Made by a program: the position numbers and the translations under genes | In this document: one piece after another, positions 1 to 12,570 of the stretch | How the letters are laid out: every line of letters starts with the position of its first letter | Numbering within the stretch: the first letter of the stretch is position 1 | Source of the DNA: Azadirachta indica | Taxonomy: Eukaryota > Streptophyta > Magnoliopsida > Sapindales > Meliaceae | DNA length: 64,000 bases | NCBI GenBank assembly: GCA_022749755.1 | Contig: CM040440.1 | Span: 6,993,269-7,057,268 of the forward strand | Reading direction: 5' to 3' | Notes under the pieces: model-generated | Database searches by the model: none | The model's input: the letters and a program-made list of their open reading frames with translations, nothing else | Told to the model about the DNA's origin: nothing

Positions 1-600
1 ATACGTCGATCCCCATGGATAATGGTTGAACTGCTCTAGATCATCAACCATTTGCAGTAACCACACATCTGCATACTACTGTTGGCCTCTTCCAAGTAGA
101 ACAAGCTCCAATATGACATACAACGATAACTTCACTGCATCAAAGTCATCAATCTGACGAAAATTCAATGCGTTGTATGCTGCCTCTATCTTCCACAAGG
201 GTATAGTTGTCTCTCCCATAAAGTACGTATTTATGAGCCTCATTATCCCTCTAGTATTATTAGTCGGATAAGGACCAAATTGTAACCCCGTAATCAGGCT
301 AAACTCGATATGTGAAAAACAAAGAATGTGCCCACTAACAGGAAACCACATCTCATCCTCCACACCCTCTGTCACTACCTTATGTAAAAGCATATTGTGC
401 ACCAAATTTTCAGAGAATTTTATGTCATTTAACTCTAGCAAGTGACCCAAGCATGTCCCTCGAAATATCTCACGCTAGACCCGAGTCAGTTTTTGGCAAA
501 CTTGCTTCAACATACGCGACCGAGATCGCGATGACACTATGGCGGGAAAATGGTTAGCAGGCTTAATCTTCAACTTGATGGCTATCATCCTATCCATACC
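1..600 (-). pseudogene. DUF1985-domain fragment (MULE-associated protein), left-truncated
   Basis: Reading the minus strand from 600 down to the window edge gives a continuous run of protein similarity: a start-like GMDRMIAIKLK segment, then MGHLLELNDIKF, then FSHIEFSLITGLQFGPYP and a final DLEQFNHYPWG block. The FSHIEFSLITGL and FNHYPWG pieces are the hallmark of DUF1985, a plant domain found in proteins with Ulp1-like proteases that are often carried by Mutator-like elements. The longest uninterrupted piece is 76-450. In-frame stops occur near 470 (TAG) and near 73, so the copy is not translatable as one protein. No Ulp1 protease domain is in view; it would lie beyond the left edge. Identification is by family motifs only; function of the domain is unknown. 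Confidence 0.6.
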
Positions 601-3600
601 TGTAAAAAAAAAAAAATCAAAAATCTCAATGATCTATAATACATGTAGGTAGATAGTTATGTAAAAAGACATAATAGAGCAAGCAAAGGAACCATAAATA
701 ACAAAACATATGCATGTAAAATGCATGCGTCACTTCTTCTATGTTCAAAGGGTAATATGAAAAAATCAAAAGTACAGTTTCGAGCAAGCAAAATAGAATG
801 AACATGCTCAAAAATAGATGCTTAACTTTCGAACATGTTATTTTCTTATATCCACAATCTCATTTGGGGTTATCTGCCATGTAAATTCTTTTAGAATTGA
901 AATTAATTAATTATTAAATGCTATAAAGGATTCAAGTTGGAATATTTATTAGCCTAACCTTGAAGTATATCTAGTAATTTAAGATTCCACATTTGTACAT
1001 CAGGTTGCATCACATTTTCCATAAACTTCAATATTATTAATTGATGATTTCAAAAATAAACAATTAACAAAGAGGTAAATTTTAATGTGCAAATTAATGT
1101 ATGACTAATGTAAATAAAATCATATATATGTAGATCATCAAGTAAGAGTAAGAGCATGATTAGGTACAGAGTATCATTCACCTATCAAGTCAATAAAAAA
1201 AAAAAGACCTAACAATATGTAGAATTCAGCTTAATATGCATTGTCAATAATTAATGTAGTTTAACAAAATATAAGCAAAATGCAACTTAATGCGAAACAT
1301 GTGAATGATAAGCTAGATTGTGGCAAATGCACCTATAGTAAATGTTTTCAAGATCAAGAATCAAAGTCCTGCAAAATAACAATACTAAAGCAAGAGTTGG
1401 TTTTGACTGAGTATTGTAAACATAGAGCTATATGAAACACATATATCAAGCAAGTGCACTATAATGTCTAAGTATACCATCTATGCATTTTTCAACCTTG
1501 CCATTCACAGTAAAATCCATCTCAGCTATACTTTAAAATATGCTGGGGAACTAATTCTAAATTAGAGCCACAGATGTGACAAAAAGAATCAAGAAAGAAC
1601 AGTCAAAAAAATAAGTTATAATTATGATGTGAGGAGCTTTAAATGAAAGCTTCATATGTGCAAAAATTTGTTCAACTTTACACCATATCACTGCATGTTC
1701 AAGCATACCCCAGTATAGAAATTCCTTCAACCAAACATTGCCATCGCATTCTCAAATCTCTTAATTTGTAATGGTTCTTTTGCATTCACAATCAATTTCT
1801 AAATTTTCGAATGAGAGTATATAACATATGCAAACCTAAATATGTAAAATGACAATAAGTTCACCAAATTCAAGCTTGTTCAACAACACTCTACTGATTT
1901 TATTGCTGATTTTATCACTGCCTAAAATATGTGAAAAAGTGCATTCATTTTCTCTTCTATCATCAACCAAAAGATGCATTCAACTTGGTAAACTAATAAT
2001 ATATTTTCAAAATGTATAAATATGGCAATACCATCATCTATATAGAGCTAAAAAGTAAATAAACTCAAAGTAATACATTGCTAATCCCACGTAAACAGAT
2101 GAAGACTTCAAGGATCGCTATATCTTTAAGAGATTTAAGAACACCGTATGACATAAAAACTACAGTCCAATATATGCCTTAACACCTACTTTTCATAAAC
2201 TAATGTATAAATTGAAGATATATTCAACTTGGTATACGTTGACCATGATGAAGATAAAAACATATTTACATATTTACAAAAAGGTTAAAGTAAATAGAAG
2301 TATTTGCCGATAATGGTTAAAATTAATAGCTTTAAAATAGGGGTGGAAATGAATAGAAAAATAGCACCCTATAACGGTTGCAATGAAAAATCAAATTTTG
2401 AGGAAAATGAATAACATAAAATATTTTTTCAAAAGATTAAAACACATTTCTTTCACCTTAAACTCAATAATCATGTCCATTACATTTAATTAATATAGGT
2501 GTTTAAACTCAAGTGAACATGTCCAAAGTGAATGGTAAAAAATGTGATGAGAGCAAAGAAATACGAAAATACGAAAACCTATAAGAGTTGGAATAAAAAT
2601 TTACACTGTTGGAAAAAGCCAAGAACTTGATAATATTAATACATAGAAACATGTTATAAAAGTATAAAGTATAAAAATGGCACTGGCGTGATATATATAA
2701 TAACATTATAAAAAAAGCATATATATATATATATATACATATATACATTTTTGGAATTATTAACTACAAAAATAATAAATACAGGGTGTAGAAAGAAGGG
2801 ACAAAAAGAAATTTAAAGTGAATTTATCTTAATATGTATTTGTCTTTCTATAGAATTTTATTTCAAAGATAAAAAGCTATGAAAAAATAAATACAGTAAG
2901 GTGCCAATAGCAACGCTTTTAATAAAATTAAACCCAACAAAATTCCATTCGGTTGGGCTCAAGTCCCAAAAAAAATCATTAATGTATATATTTTAACAAT
3001 ATATGTAAAAATTTACAATGACAAAAATATTTTGGAGCACACATGTACATACAAATAATTTGTAGGTGAAATGTTATGTATCTTGTTTAAATTATTTATT
3101 TAAACAAATCAATGTTATGTATATTGAATTATATGATCAGTACCCAAGCTAAGCCATGCATGTTTATAATCTAATTAGTTTAGAAAAATGAAGCCAAGCC
3201 CACTCCAAACCAAGCCCTAGTTAATTAATTATCATAAAATTAACATGGAGAATGTTGATTTCAAATTACAAACAATTAATACAAATTAATCAAATCAGCT
3301 TTATACATGACTAACAATATTTTTGTGTAATCTAAATAAAATAAAGAGTAAATCTACGTCGTCCCTTTCATTCGTGTATGTACATGTGTATATGTATGTA
3401 ATATATAGTAAAGTAAACAGAGAATATGATCGCATCACTAGGAAATTGAATTTATGTACAATATGTGACTCCTAGGTACATAACATATATCGTCTCGTGC
3501 TTCGTATGGTTGGCATTTTATTTATTAACTTAAAATAACACCTAATCATCATATAGAAATTAAACTTGGCTAATAAAATTGCAAGGGACTTACTAGCCAT

Positions 3601-4020
3601 CAAGAAACTTATAAGGGTTCATAGGAATGTTTGAATATGCAGTTTCTATAAAGAAAAAATTTTCATATCAGAATGCTTAGTATCAGTAGAACTTTCAAAC
3701 CTTTGCGAATAAGAAGAGGTGTGGGAACCTTTAATAAAGCCGTTGATAAATAATTTCAAAGATACAACAAATCAACTTAACAAGAGATTAGGCTGTTTGA
3801 GAACCAACATGCAGTAATTAAACCTGAAAATTCAAAACTTTATCATTTTATGCACACTCAATAATGTATTTATTTCTAGCTTTTAGAATTTAAGTGTGTT
3901 CACTAATAAATCATAATTTGGAAAGAAAAATGTTGACCAATAGGTAAGGTGTTCTTAATATCAAACACTGAATATTTAAGATTTTTTATTTTCCTTTTGG
4001 TTTTGTTCCTTTTCCATGTA
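601..4020. other. AT-rich intergenic stretch, no gene seen
   Basis: About 3.4 kb of AT-rich DNA with no ORF of coding character on either strand. It contains short A or T runs and an AT dinucleotide run near 2720-2740. The small ORF at 2509-2748 is low-complexity and overlaps that run. The left half of the Copia element whose 3' end lies at 4083-5337 may have decayed here, but I cannot trace its gag or integrase. Confidence 0.5.
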
Positions 4021-4082
4021 GTATAAACAATCGGCAAACTATTACCGTTAGTTATCCTAAGGGAAGGTATCCATAACTAATT

Positions 4083-5337
4083 TTGAAGGCTAAAACCATG
4101 GGCAAAGGAACTTGTATAGCTCGTTCAACTATGGAGTCCGAGCTCATTGCCTTAGAGAAGGCATGTACAGAAGTTGAGTGGTTAAGAAACTTCTTAGCTC
4201 ATCTTCCCATTGGTGATCACCCTCCTACATCTATCTCAATAAATTGTGATTGTCAAGCTGCTGTAGTTAAAGCTAAAAGCAAGATATATAATGGGAAAAG
4301 TAAACACATACGTTTGAGACATAATATTATAAAGCAGCTGCTAGACTATGGTGTTGTAAGCCTAGATTTTGTAAAGTCAAAGATGAATTTGGCCGATCCT
4401 CTGACTAAACCACTAAATAGGAGGTTAGTGGAACGAATGTCAAGGGGCATGAGACTTCTGCCAAGAACATAAAGCAAAAGTGATAGGAACCCCACCTATG
4501 AGATTGGAGATCCTATGAAGTAGGTTCATAGGAGTAATAACAAGTTACTTATTGTCTTGAGTTACTATCATTCAACATATTTCAGTCATCCCTATGACTA
4601 GATAGTAAATATTATAGTGAAAAGGATGAGTTTTTATACTTTTAATGAACTTTATAGCCCAAAAATTGAATGGTGGCATGTTTAACTGTAGGATATGCTT
4701 AATGAAGGGTTCACCTAAATGAATGTGGAATTGGGCTGATTCCTATGAGAGTTAGGCAAACATTTTTAAAGCACTTATGATTACTAAGATAACGCAGGGT
4801 CATGAAAGTGCAAAACCGCATAATAACAAAAGGAATAAGATTAAACTTAATGTGAGTTATTAATTCACTGATTCACATAAAAAGAGGTATGGTTCATAAA
4901 AATTAGTTATATTTTATCTAGTTTTTGTGAGAAACAATTAATATGCTCAATGACTGGTTCATAACCTGATAAGCAGCAGTTCATTTGTATTAAGTTTGTT
5001 ATCAAATAGTGATGTATTAAAAGTGTAAAATTTAGCATTTTGAAATATGTGGGGGTCTTTCAAAATACTAAAATCTCACCTTGGCTAGTTATATGACTTT
5101 TAAAGAGTTTATATATGAAAATAAATTTGGCGTAAGTTAACAAGTCAACTAATGGGATTCCCTCGCGCACAAGTCAGGCGAGCTTAAGCCTAATCTTAGG
5201 ATTTGGTCCGGAAAACGTTTAATGTACGTCATCACGGGCAAGGGGACGACCCCCTCTTATGGGTGTGCATGCGATGGTCTTCCAAGATAGTGCTTTTGCA
5301 CGCCCTCACGATTACAAATTCTCGTGTTTTTCCAACA
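4083..5337 (+). mobile_element. 3' remnant of a Ty1/Copia retrotransposon (RNase H plus 3' LTR)
   Basis: A plus-strand ORF at 4083-4472 encodes the C-terminal RNase H part of a Copia polyprotein: TCIARSTMESELIALEKA (catalytic Glu in MESE), INCDCQAA (usual CD-QAA box), KSKHIRLRHN and LADPLTKPL. Downstream a purine-rich ATGTGGGGG near 5046-5054 fits a polypurine tract, after which the 3' LTR should start, at about 5055. The LTR appears to end in CCAACA at 5332-5337, the usual Copia terminus. Immediately after it, WAT1-related exon 4 sequence begins, so the element is inserted in, or was joined to, that gene. Gag, protease, integrase and most of the RT are missing or unrecognisable. Confidence 0.7.
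5055..5337 (+). repeat. Probable 3' LTR of the truncated Copia element
   Basis: The right boundary is supported by CCAACA followed directly by host exon sequence. The left boundary is inferred from the upstream G-run acting as polypurine tract. No second copy of this LTR is visible in the window, so the exact start is uncertain. Confidence 0.45.
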
Positions 5338-6447
5338 AATGAACCATCACCATTGCACCTGATATGGATACTGTGGTCCCAATTATTTTAGCCATAGTGC
5401 TTAAACTCCTTAAGGCTAGCTTTTCCATCCTTTTGGGACAAGCAAACGGGGAAAAGAAAATGACAGATTCTGTTAGGTTAACACGTTGTTGACTATACAA
5501 ATTTCAACACTAGACTTCTGGAAGCAGGGAGATTCTACGTGCACGCAACATGCTTTGATGCAGTTTCCGATAGAATATATCATCATTTTCTTTTTTAATA
5601 ATTAATTAACATGGCCACGTTAACTGTTTGTTAGTTGACGGACTACAATTAGTTGGTAACTTATTGCAGTCAACTAATAATATTAAAGTAGAATAAATTA
5701 AGATATATAAGTCAATGATAATAATCTAAAAAAAATCTTTTAGCAGGATTTAATAATGTGAAAGGACAGAATGATGGTACCGGAAGAAGGCAAGCAATGT
5801 AAACATGGAAAGAGAAAGAGTTAACCTGAAGACGATGGCAAGTGTAAAGGTAAAAGCGGGAATGAGATTGCCGATTGCTGCAGCAAGAGTCGGAGAGCTG
5901 CATGCGACGCCAAAATAGCCAAGTATCTGATACAAAGCCCTGTTCCAGCTCCAAAAGAAAATAAAAATTAAGGGAAATGACCAAATAAGCAAACAATTAT
6001 ATACATATGTATATATATATATATAAATATATATGGATATATGGCTTTGTTTGCATTAATACCCAATAAGGCCAAGGAGAAAGATTCTCGAGAAGACAGG
6101 AAACTTGACTGATGGAAGCTGCGATGTACCGCATATATAAATCAAATACACAAAAAAATGTTAATTTTGATTTAATTAATGTTCCCTGAATGAATACTCT
6201 TTGAAAAATATTCACATATATGAATTGAGACATAGAGAGAGAGAGACAGAGACCTGGGAAAGATGACGAGAAAAGGAAGGAGAACAATAGTAGTAAAAGC
6301 ATAAGAATAGAAGACAAAGAAGTAGTAACTCATTCCTCGATCGGTAGCGGCCTTGAATAGAGTGTTTATGCCTACGGTGTTGCACTCTACACTAACCATG
6401 GCTGTTAATAGCACAGCATCCTCCTTGTGAAAGTTTTTTCTTTCCAT
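5338..6447 (-). pseudogene. WAT1-related (UMAMIT / EamA) transporter pseudogene, 3'-truncated by Copia LTR
   Basis: Four of seven family exons remain on the minus strand: exon 1 6254-6447 (starts [10 protein letters not shown], contains [16 protein letters not shown]), exon 2 6063-6128, exon 3 5826-5939 ([32 protein letters not shown]) and the first 92 nt of exon 4 at 5338-5429 ([25 protein letters not shown]). Exon 4 then meets the CCAACA end of a Copia LTR, and exons 5-7 are not found to the left. The acceptor before exon 2 reads GG instead of AG at 6129-6130, judged by alignment with the paralogues. The remaining reading frame is otherwise open, so loss was probably recent relative to the copy at 15-17 kb. 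Any product would lack the second EamA half. Confidence 0.85.
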
Positions 6448-8143
6448 CTCTCTGCGTGCGCATGCGTCTGTGGATGGATCGTTGACTCTTATTTGCTCTT
6501 TTTAGTTGCTCGATCAAGTCCCTACCCACCAAACAAAAAGGAAAACTAAAATCAATTATTTTGTCATTTCTTTCTTAAATTCTTGAAGAACAGGTTGTTA
6601 ATATATATATATATATATATAAATATGTATATATTTATGCTAAATGTAATATAATGATCACATTGTATTTGTCAAGGAAGACTGGATGGTGACAAGATAT
6701 ATTATCTGAATATTAATTCAATTATGTATGTTCTATGTTCATAAAATACTAGTAGTAATTATTTGTAAAAGGGTTTAGCCTGAATTTGGATTATAAAATG
6801 TTATATATTATATAATTTCTCCTTTAATAAAATGTTGCTTTTCTGGCTTTGAGCTCAGAATAGAATAGATATATTTTTCATGAAGAAAATATCTGAATAC
6901 AGAATATATTATATATACATGCTTTCAGAAGTGTATCCCTAGTATCAAGAAAATATCGGTAGCAAAGCTATAAATATGTATGTTACATGATCAAATTGGA
7001 AAAGGAGAGGATGCTGTGGCCAATTATTAATTATATTATATGAAAACGACTGTGTTAAATATCACGGCTATCTCCGAATTTTTTATTTTTAAATTTCTGA
7101 AAATTATTAGCGAAAAGTTGGATTCCAATGATGGGGTTCAGCAATGCAACGCCCAAATGCTGAGTACAAACCCGAGAGAGTGGTACTGTGATGGCACGTC
7201 TTCCTATATCCTATATCAATAAATTAAGAAATATATATGATCAATATTCTTATATTTCGAAATTAAGTTTTTGAAATTTAAAATTGGATTCCACTATTGA
7301 AGACTTATTAATTTAAACAAAAGAATGCGCATAAATACTTTTCTAAGCATGGAATGCGGCCGGCCGGCAAAGCTTTTGTCTTTTTTTATTGAGTAATTAT
7401 GATACCAAAACTCTTTTTAATTTATGCGGTTATTTTAATTCATCAGTGAATAAAATATATGTTAATTGAGAATACATTTTCCATTTTTCTTGCTTTCGAA
7501 TCTGTTCACTTCCAGGATGGCGTCGGTGATATAGTTAATTAAAAATTGAGAGTTCCTTCTACTGGCGGTTCTGTTTTTTGCTTTATTATTATTATTATGG
7601 TTGCTGCTCTGTTTCTTGTCTTGTTCTTTCATTATTGATCGGCTACCCCACGTTCTTAGATGCGTGTGCTTGATTTTCAATTGAGATTATATTCAGTACT
7701 TATATAATATAAAAAATTAAAAAAAAAAAAAGAAAGAAAAGAAAAGGTTGCGTGTTCAACATATATTTATATTTAAAAAAAAAAATTAGATAAGTTTTAA
7801 AGATAAGTATTGATGTGAATATATATTTATACTATATATGAGTACAGACAAAAATGAAAAATAAATAAGATTGAAATTTATGTGACCTTGTACACTCCAG
7901 TAGTTTTCATGGAAATTAAGAAAAAGCTTATGAACTATCATGATACATTGATTGCACAATTAAGCTTATCATAATTGTATAAAAGTACATTTTGTACAAT
8001 TATGAGCAGTATCAGCAATATCTGCAGAGAGGCATATAAGTATAACGCCTGCCTTGCTTTGTTTTGTTTTGCTTTGCTTTGCTTTGCTTTGCTTTGCTTT
8101 TGCTGTGTGCCCATTAAACACATAAAATGATATAACAGCTGGT
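6448..8143. other. Intergenic region with 3'-flank block of the next gene
   Basis: AT-rich with an AT microsatellite at about 6600-6622. The block at about 7877-8100 contains ACCTTGTACACTCCAGTAG and a CTTTG pentanucleotide run. It recurs 3' of the other WAT1-related copies and so belongs to the duplicated gene unit. Short ORFs at 7040-7222, 7462-7680 and 7938-8196 have no recognisable protein similarity and look fortuitous. Confidence 0.55.
8053..8100. repeat. (CTTTG/GTTTT)n pentanucleotide microsatellite in 3' flank
   Basis: Repeated GCTTT units with some GTTTT variants lie about 45 bases beyond the stop codon of the 8144-10252 gene, probably in its 3' UTR. A shorter CTTTG run is in the equivalent place near 20699-20717, 3' of the gene starting at 23006. 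Confidence 0.8.
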
Positions 8144-10252
8144 TCAGACCAATGTGTCTGAAACTTTGTGGCTTTGCAATAATGGGGTCTTATCATCAGA
8201 GTTAGTAGAGCCAGCGTCGCCCTCGTTTGCCTTCCCCCATATTACAGCATAAAATCCAGCACATATTATTACAGCTCCAAGAACACTGCAGCAAAATTAG
8301 GATAAATTTTTATTAATCAAGAAACCGAGAGAAAATATACAATAAATGTAGAGAGAGAGAGTGAGTAGTTGTTGATTAGTACCTTCCCAGATAGAGAGCA
8401 TCGCCTAGGAATATGAAACTCATAAAGGCTGCAATGAAAATGGATAATGGCCTAAAAATTGCTGTGTAAACAGGGCCCTTCATGCGCAAGCCGAAAGTAT
8501 GAACAACTACTGCGAGGGTTAATCCAAAAAAGCCCTGAAAACGGACCACAGAGAGAAGAATTCTTTTTGTGTTAGCCCATTTTGGCATTTTCCTTCTCTG
8601 GAATTAATTTTTAGAATGCTGCAACATTAATTTCTTACCGAGTATAAAATTGAAACCAATCCTATATCAGGTTTTAATATATAGGCACTCAAATTTGGTT
8701 CCGCCATGTAACACAGAGGTGCTGTTACAATTGTTGCGCAGAAACTGTAGAGTAAAACTACTACAAATTCCGATGGGTACATCCTCGTAATTTGAGTCTG
8801 TTAAATGTAAAAAAAAAAAAAAATTCAAATTTAGAACCTCTGCAACTCACCGAGAGAGATAATTTTTATGCCATAATTATATTATATATTAATATTAATA
8901 TTAATATTATAAAGAGTATGTGTATGTATGTATGTATGTCTACCTGGATAATGAACCAGATTGATTTAAGTAGGTTCTCAACAGTAAGCAGAAGGCCGCC
9001 AACGATCCAATTTGAAGGTGATGAAGCCAGAGTCAATAATGAACGTAATGAAGATGAAGACGAAGATGAAGACGAACTGCTGGTTAATAGTACTGGGCCT
9101 TTATAAAGTACCACCAACATTGCGCCAGATATTGATACTACGGTGCCCATTATTTTAGCCTGAGTGCTCTTACTCTTTACAACTAGTTTTTCCATCCTAT
9201 TTGAGCAACCATGTATTGTAAATATTAGAATATTGAAATTAAAAATAAAATAAAGAAATAAGTTGCTGACTGATTTAGTCATTCATTCAATTTCAGTATT
9301 TCACTGGAGTGTATAATGAAAATTGTGAAAAAGAAAAAGCTAAAAGGCGAAAGCAAAGTCGTCCAGAACAAAGACGCAACCTTTTTTTTGTTTAATTAAG
9401 AAAACTGTTTTTATTTGATCCTGATTCAAGTTGCCGTGAGACATTTTTATTGTTAGTGAGACCAACCATTCAAAGATTTTTTAATATTAGTGGTCCAATT
9501 AATAATGATTAAATTATAAATTAAGAACTGTTACTCAATGGACTATTAAAATTAATAATGAAAATGACAAGTTGTTGATCGATTAATGTGGTTGGCATTT
9601 GACAAGCTATCAATGTTCCATTTTTTGATAATTTTAATCGAAAAGTAGATTGAGTGAAGAAAAATGAAAGTAAACATTGGAACAGAAAAGAAACCTGAAA
9701 ATGACAGCGAGGGTGAAAGTAAACGCAGGATTGAGGTTGCTGATTATGGAAGCTAGAGTAGGTGAACCATATGCAATACCTTGATAACCAGCAATCTGAG
9801 ACAAAGAACTGCTTTCCAAGAAATTAAAATCTGCTTCAATTTAGTCAAAAATAAATAAATAAATAAAGGAAAACAATCGGAGTAAACCATCAACCACATA
9901 CCCAATAACGCCAAGGAGAAAGATCCTGGAGATGAGAGAAAACTTCATTGATGGAAGCGGCGTCCCACTGCATACATATGATATGACATGAATCAAATTC
10001 ATACGGATAGAGGAATTAAAGATCATGTATTTTGAATAATAGAAAACTGAGAGAAATAAACCTGCGAAAGATGAAGGGCAAAGGGAGGAGAACAAGAGTA
10101 GTAAGAGCATAAGAATAGAAGGTGAAGACGTAATAGCTCATTCCTTTGTTTGTTGCGGCCTTGAATAGAATGTTTAGTCCGACGTTGGTGACTTCGGCAG
10201 TAACCATAGCTATGAAAAGCACAACATCCTTGTAAGAGTTTCTCGCAGTCAT
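8144..10252 (-). CDS. WAT1-related protein (UMAMIT family, EamA-like transporter), complete 7-exon gene
   Basis: Exons by paralogue alignment and GT..AG sites: 10062-10252, 9902-9967, 9695-9808, 8944-9196, 8639-8797, 8383-8534, 8144-8285. They sum to 1077 nt, 358 residues, the usual length for the family, with phases that join without a stop. The protein has the plant drug/metabolite exporter architecture: two EamA repeats (about residues 10-145 and 185-325), about ten membrane segments, and a short charged C-tail ending [13 protein letters not shown]. Recognisable family blocks are [47 protein letters not shown] and [12 protein letters not shown], closest to the Arabidopsis At5g40230/At5g40240 group as I know it. 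Characterised UMAMITs move amino acids or auxin across plasma or vacuolar membranes; this copy's substrate is unknown. An in-frame ATG at 10318 would add 22 residues; 10252 is preferred because the paralogues start there. Confidence 0.9.
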
Positions 10253-12029
10253 CTCTTTGTCTCTCAGTCTTTTACCCTCTCTATGGATTGATGGCAATTG
10301 GCTCTTTGGTCGCTTCATGAAGCCAATGGGCTTTTTATTGGCATTTTAGACTCGAGTAGCCAGCTGAAATTCCTTTTCTACCCAATAACATCAACCGAAT
10401 AAATAAATAAAAAGGAAACCGTTGTTTATTTGTTTGATTCTAAATTGATTCCTTCTACATGCATTAATTAAATTTGTCAAGCAAGGCTGCCTGGAGGGTG
10501 GTTGCTGTATTATCCTGAACTAATTCACATGTTTCTCCAATGATTACATATGCTGGCAGCTAGCCATATATTTTATATTCCGTCTTTCTAGCAGATGGCT
10601 AATTTGTCTGCTAATTTTTGTCACAGTAATATTCACTCCACTCGCTCCCTAAATTCTTCTAAATTCTTGGTTACCTCCTACTTTGACTTACTTTTAGCAA
10701 ATTTGAGGTAAGTTTTTTAATCCTAATGCATGCATTCAAAAGATTAATCATTTAAATATAACCCGCTAAAAATATCTAATTACTTCTTTTATGCCCCTGG
10801 TGGTTAAAAGTGGGTCAAGTCAAGCTGACAAGCTTTAAGGATGAGGGTGACCACCAAGTCTTATCTTCTCATTCTTTTTTATAAACCTATAAAAATATTG
10901 TATCAGTGGTGTAAAAGATGAACTTAAATCAACCAAAAGGATTATTTTATTTGTAAAAAATCTTTAAGGACATAAATTTTTTCTATAATCTTTTTAAAAT
11001 TAACTTAGATAGCAATAGTAAATACTGGTAATTAACTAATCGTTTTCTCAATAATTTCAACAAAAAGCAAAATTGTTATTATATTTAAATATTATCTTTT
11101 ATTTTTGTAATTGTAAAAATTATTAATTTTAAATGTTAGCAATTTTTGTTACTTTAAAAGCTTAAATAACTCCAAAATAATCTTTTAATTATAAGTATTA
11201 TTAATACTATAGTATTTAAAACTTTAATATGTACATTTAAATATTTTTTAAATTAATTGTTCAAATATACAATTAATATTTAAATATAATGACAATTTAT
11301 TTTCAAAAAATAACGACAGAATTATTAATTCTTTATTAGTATTTGTTATTGCATTCCAAATCAATTGATTATCTTAAAAAAAATAAAAAAAAAAGGTTAA
11401 AACACTGTAATTCACTGTGACTTTATATTTATCGATCCATAAAATGTTGCCACCAAGAATTGGGTTCAGAATAGTAAATTTTATAAGATGTCCATTTATC
11501 ATAAAAATATTTTTTATTTTTTATTTAAAAAAGAAAAGATAAAATCCAAGTTAGGACTTATAAATGTATCTGATTTCATCAGTAGAGTATGCAGAAAATC
11601 TTCTAATTATTAATCGAATAATTAATTAATTAATCGATATCAGGGATCATGGTTAGTGGTGGCACAAATTATTGTGTTTTAGTCGTTTGGAATTTTACAA
11701 GTTATTATGTTGGGTGGGCTTCAGCACTTCCTTATCCCAAACGCTAAAATCTGCTCTTTAAATATAAACATAAAAGATAAGACAAATATGTATATATAAA
11801 GGATAATATAAAATATATATATATATATATAATTGAAATTGACCTTGCATACTCCAGTACTTTTTGTGCAATAAAGTCTTTATCAAGGTATCAAGAATTA
11901 TACGAAGATTTTTTAAAATAAAAATCTCTCAATTTTATCCTACTTTACGTGTCACTTGCAATGTTAACATTGAGATGCCAACTATATAACGTTGACATGT
12001 TTGTATTTAAAAAAAAAATTAACATTATT

Positions 12030-12570
12030 TTTTAAAAATATTTTATGTTGACTGTGTATATATAACAATTACGTGTTCTCAATTTTTGTTACGTGAAGGT
12101 CACCGAATCATTGGTCGAATTAGGAATTGGCTGCTAGTTTGAGTCTCCCACCAAGACAGTCCCATCTATTATAATTCTTCCACCTTGAAGGTTGAAATCT
12201 CATTGAGTAGATATTTAAAGTGTATTAGAATAATGTTGTTAAATAAAGTGCAAGGTTTACAAACTGTCTGGATAAAAGTACAGTTTTATTAAATTGGAGG
12301 GACTTCTTAAAAATTTTATGGATTGTGTGATTAAAGAATGTTACCGGGAAGACAAATCATAATTGTACGATGTGCCTTCCGGGCAAGTCTCTGTAATAAG
12401 GACCAGAGACAGCGCACCCATAGTTGCATAAAATTATGCAATGAAGTTACATAAATTAAAGAATTTAGGCACGTTTAGCCTGTTGTTTTGGACCATGGGG
12501 AGGCTAATTCTGAATATTCTCTCAGCCAACAATTTTGATATGTTTATTATAAAAATCAATTTTGCAACCA
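12030..12570 (+). repeat. Diverged direct duplication, copy 1 (of 14070-14540)
   Basis: Shared pieces in the same order include GGATAAAAGTA, a TTAAATTG..GGGAC..TTAA stretch, AAAGAATGT followed by GATGTGCC, and a GGGAG..TTAATT..GAATATTC stretch followed by TTTATTATAAAAA. Copy 2 has the same order about 2 kb to the right. Divergence is considerable, so this is an old duplication. Confidence 0.55.

Noticed and set aside
2509..2748. Minus-strand ORF of 79 codons
   Set aside because: Low-complexity, overlaps an AT repeat, no family resemblance.
7462..7680. Minus-strand ORF rich in Asn and Lys
   Set aside because: Composition follows local triplet runs; no homologous sequence at the same place in the other gene units.
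8792..9106. Acidic plus-strand ORF (DEDEDEDE) across WAT1-related exon 4, with similar ones at 21614 and 35425
   Set aside because: These are the antisense reading of the Ser-rich repeat in exon 4; recurrence is due to paralogy of the sense gene.
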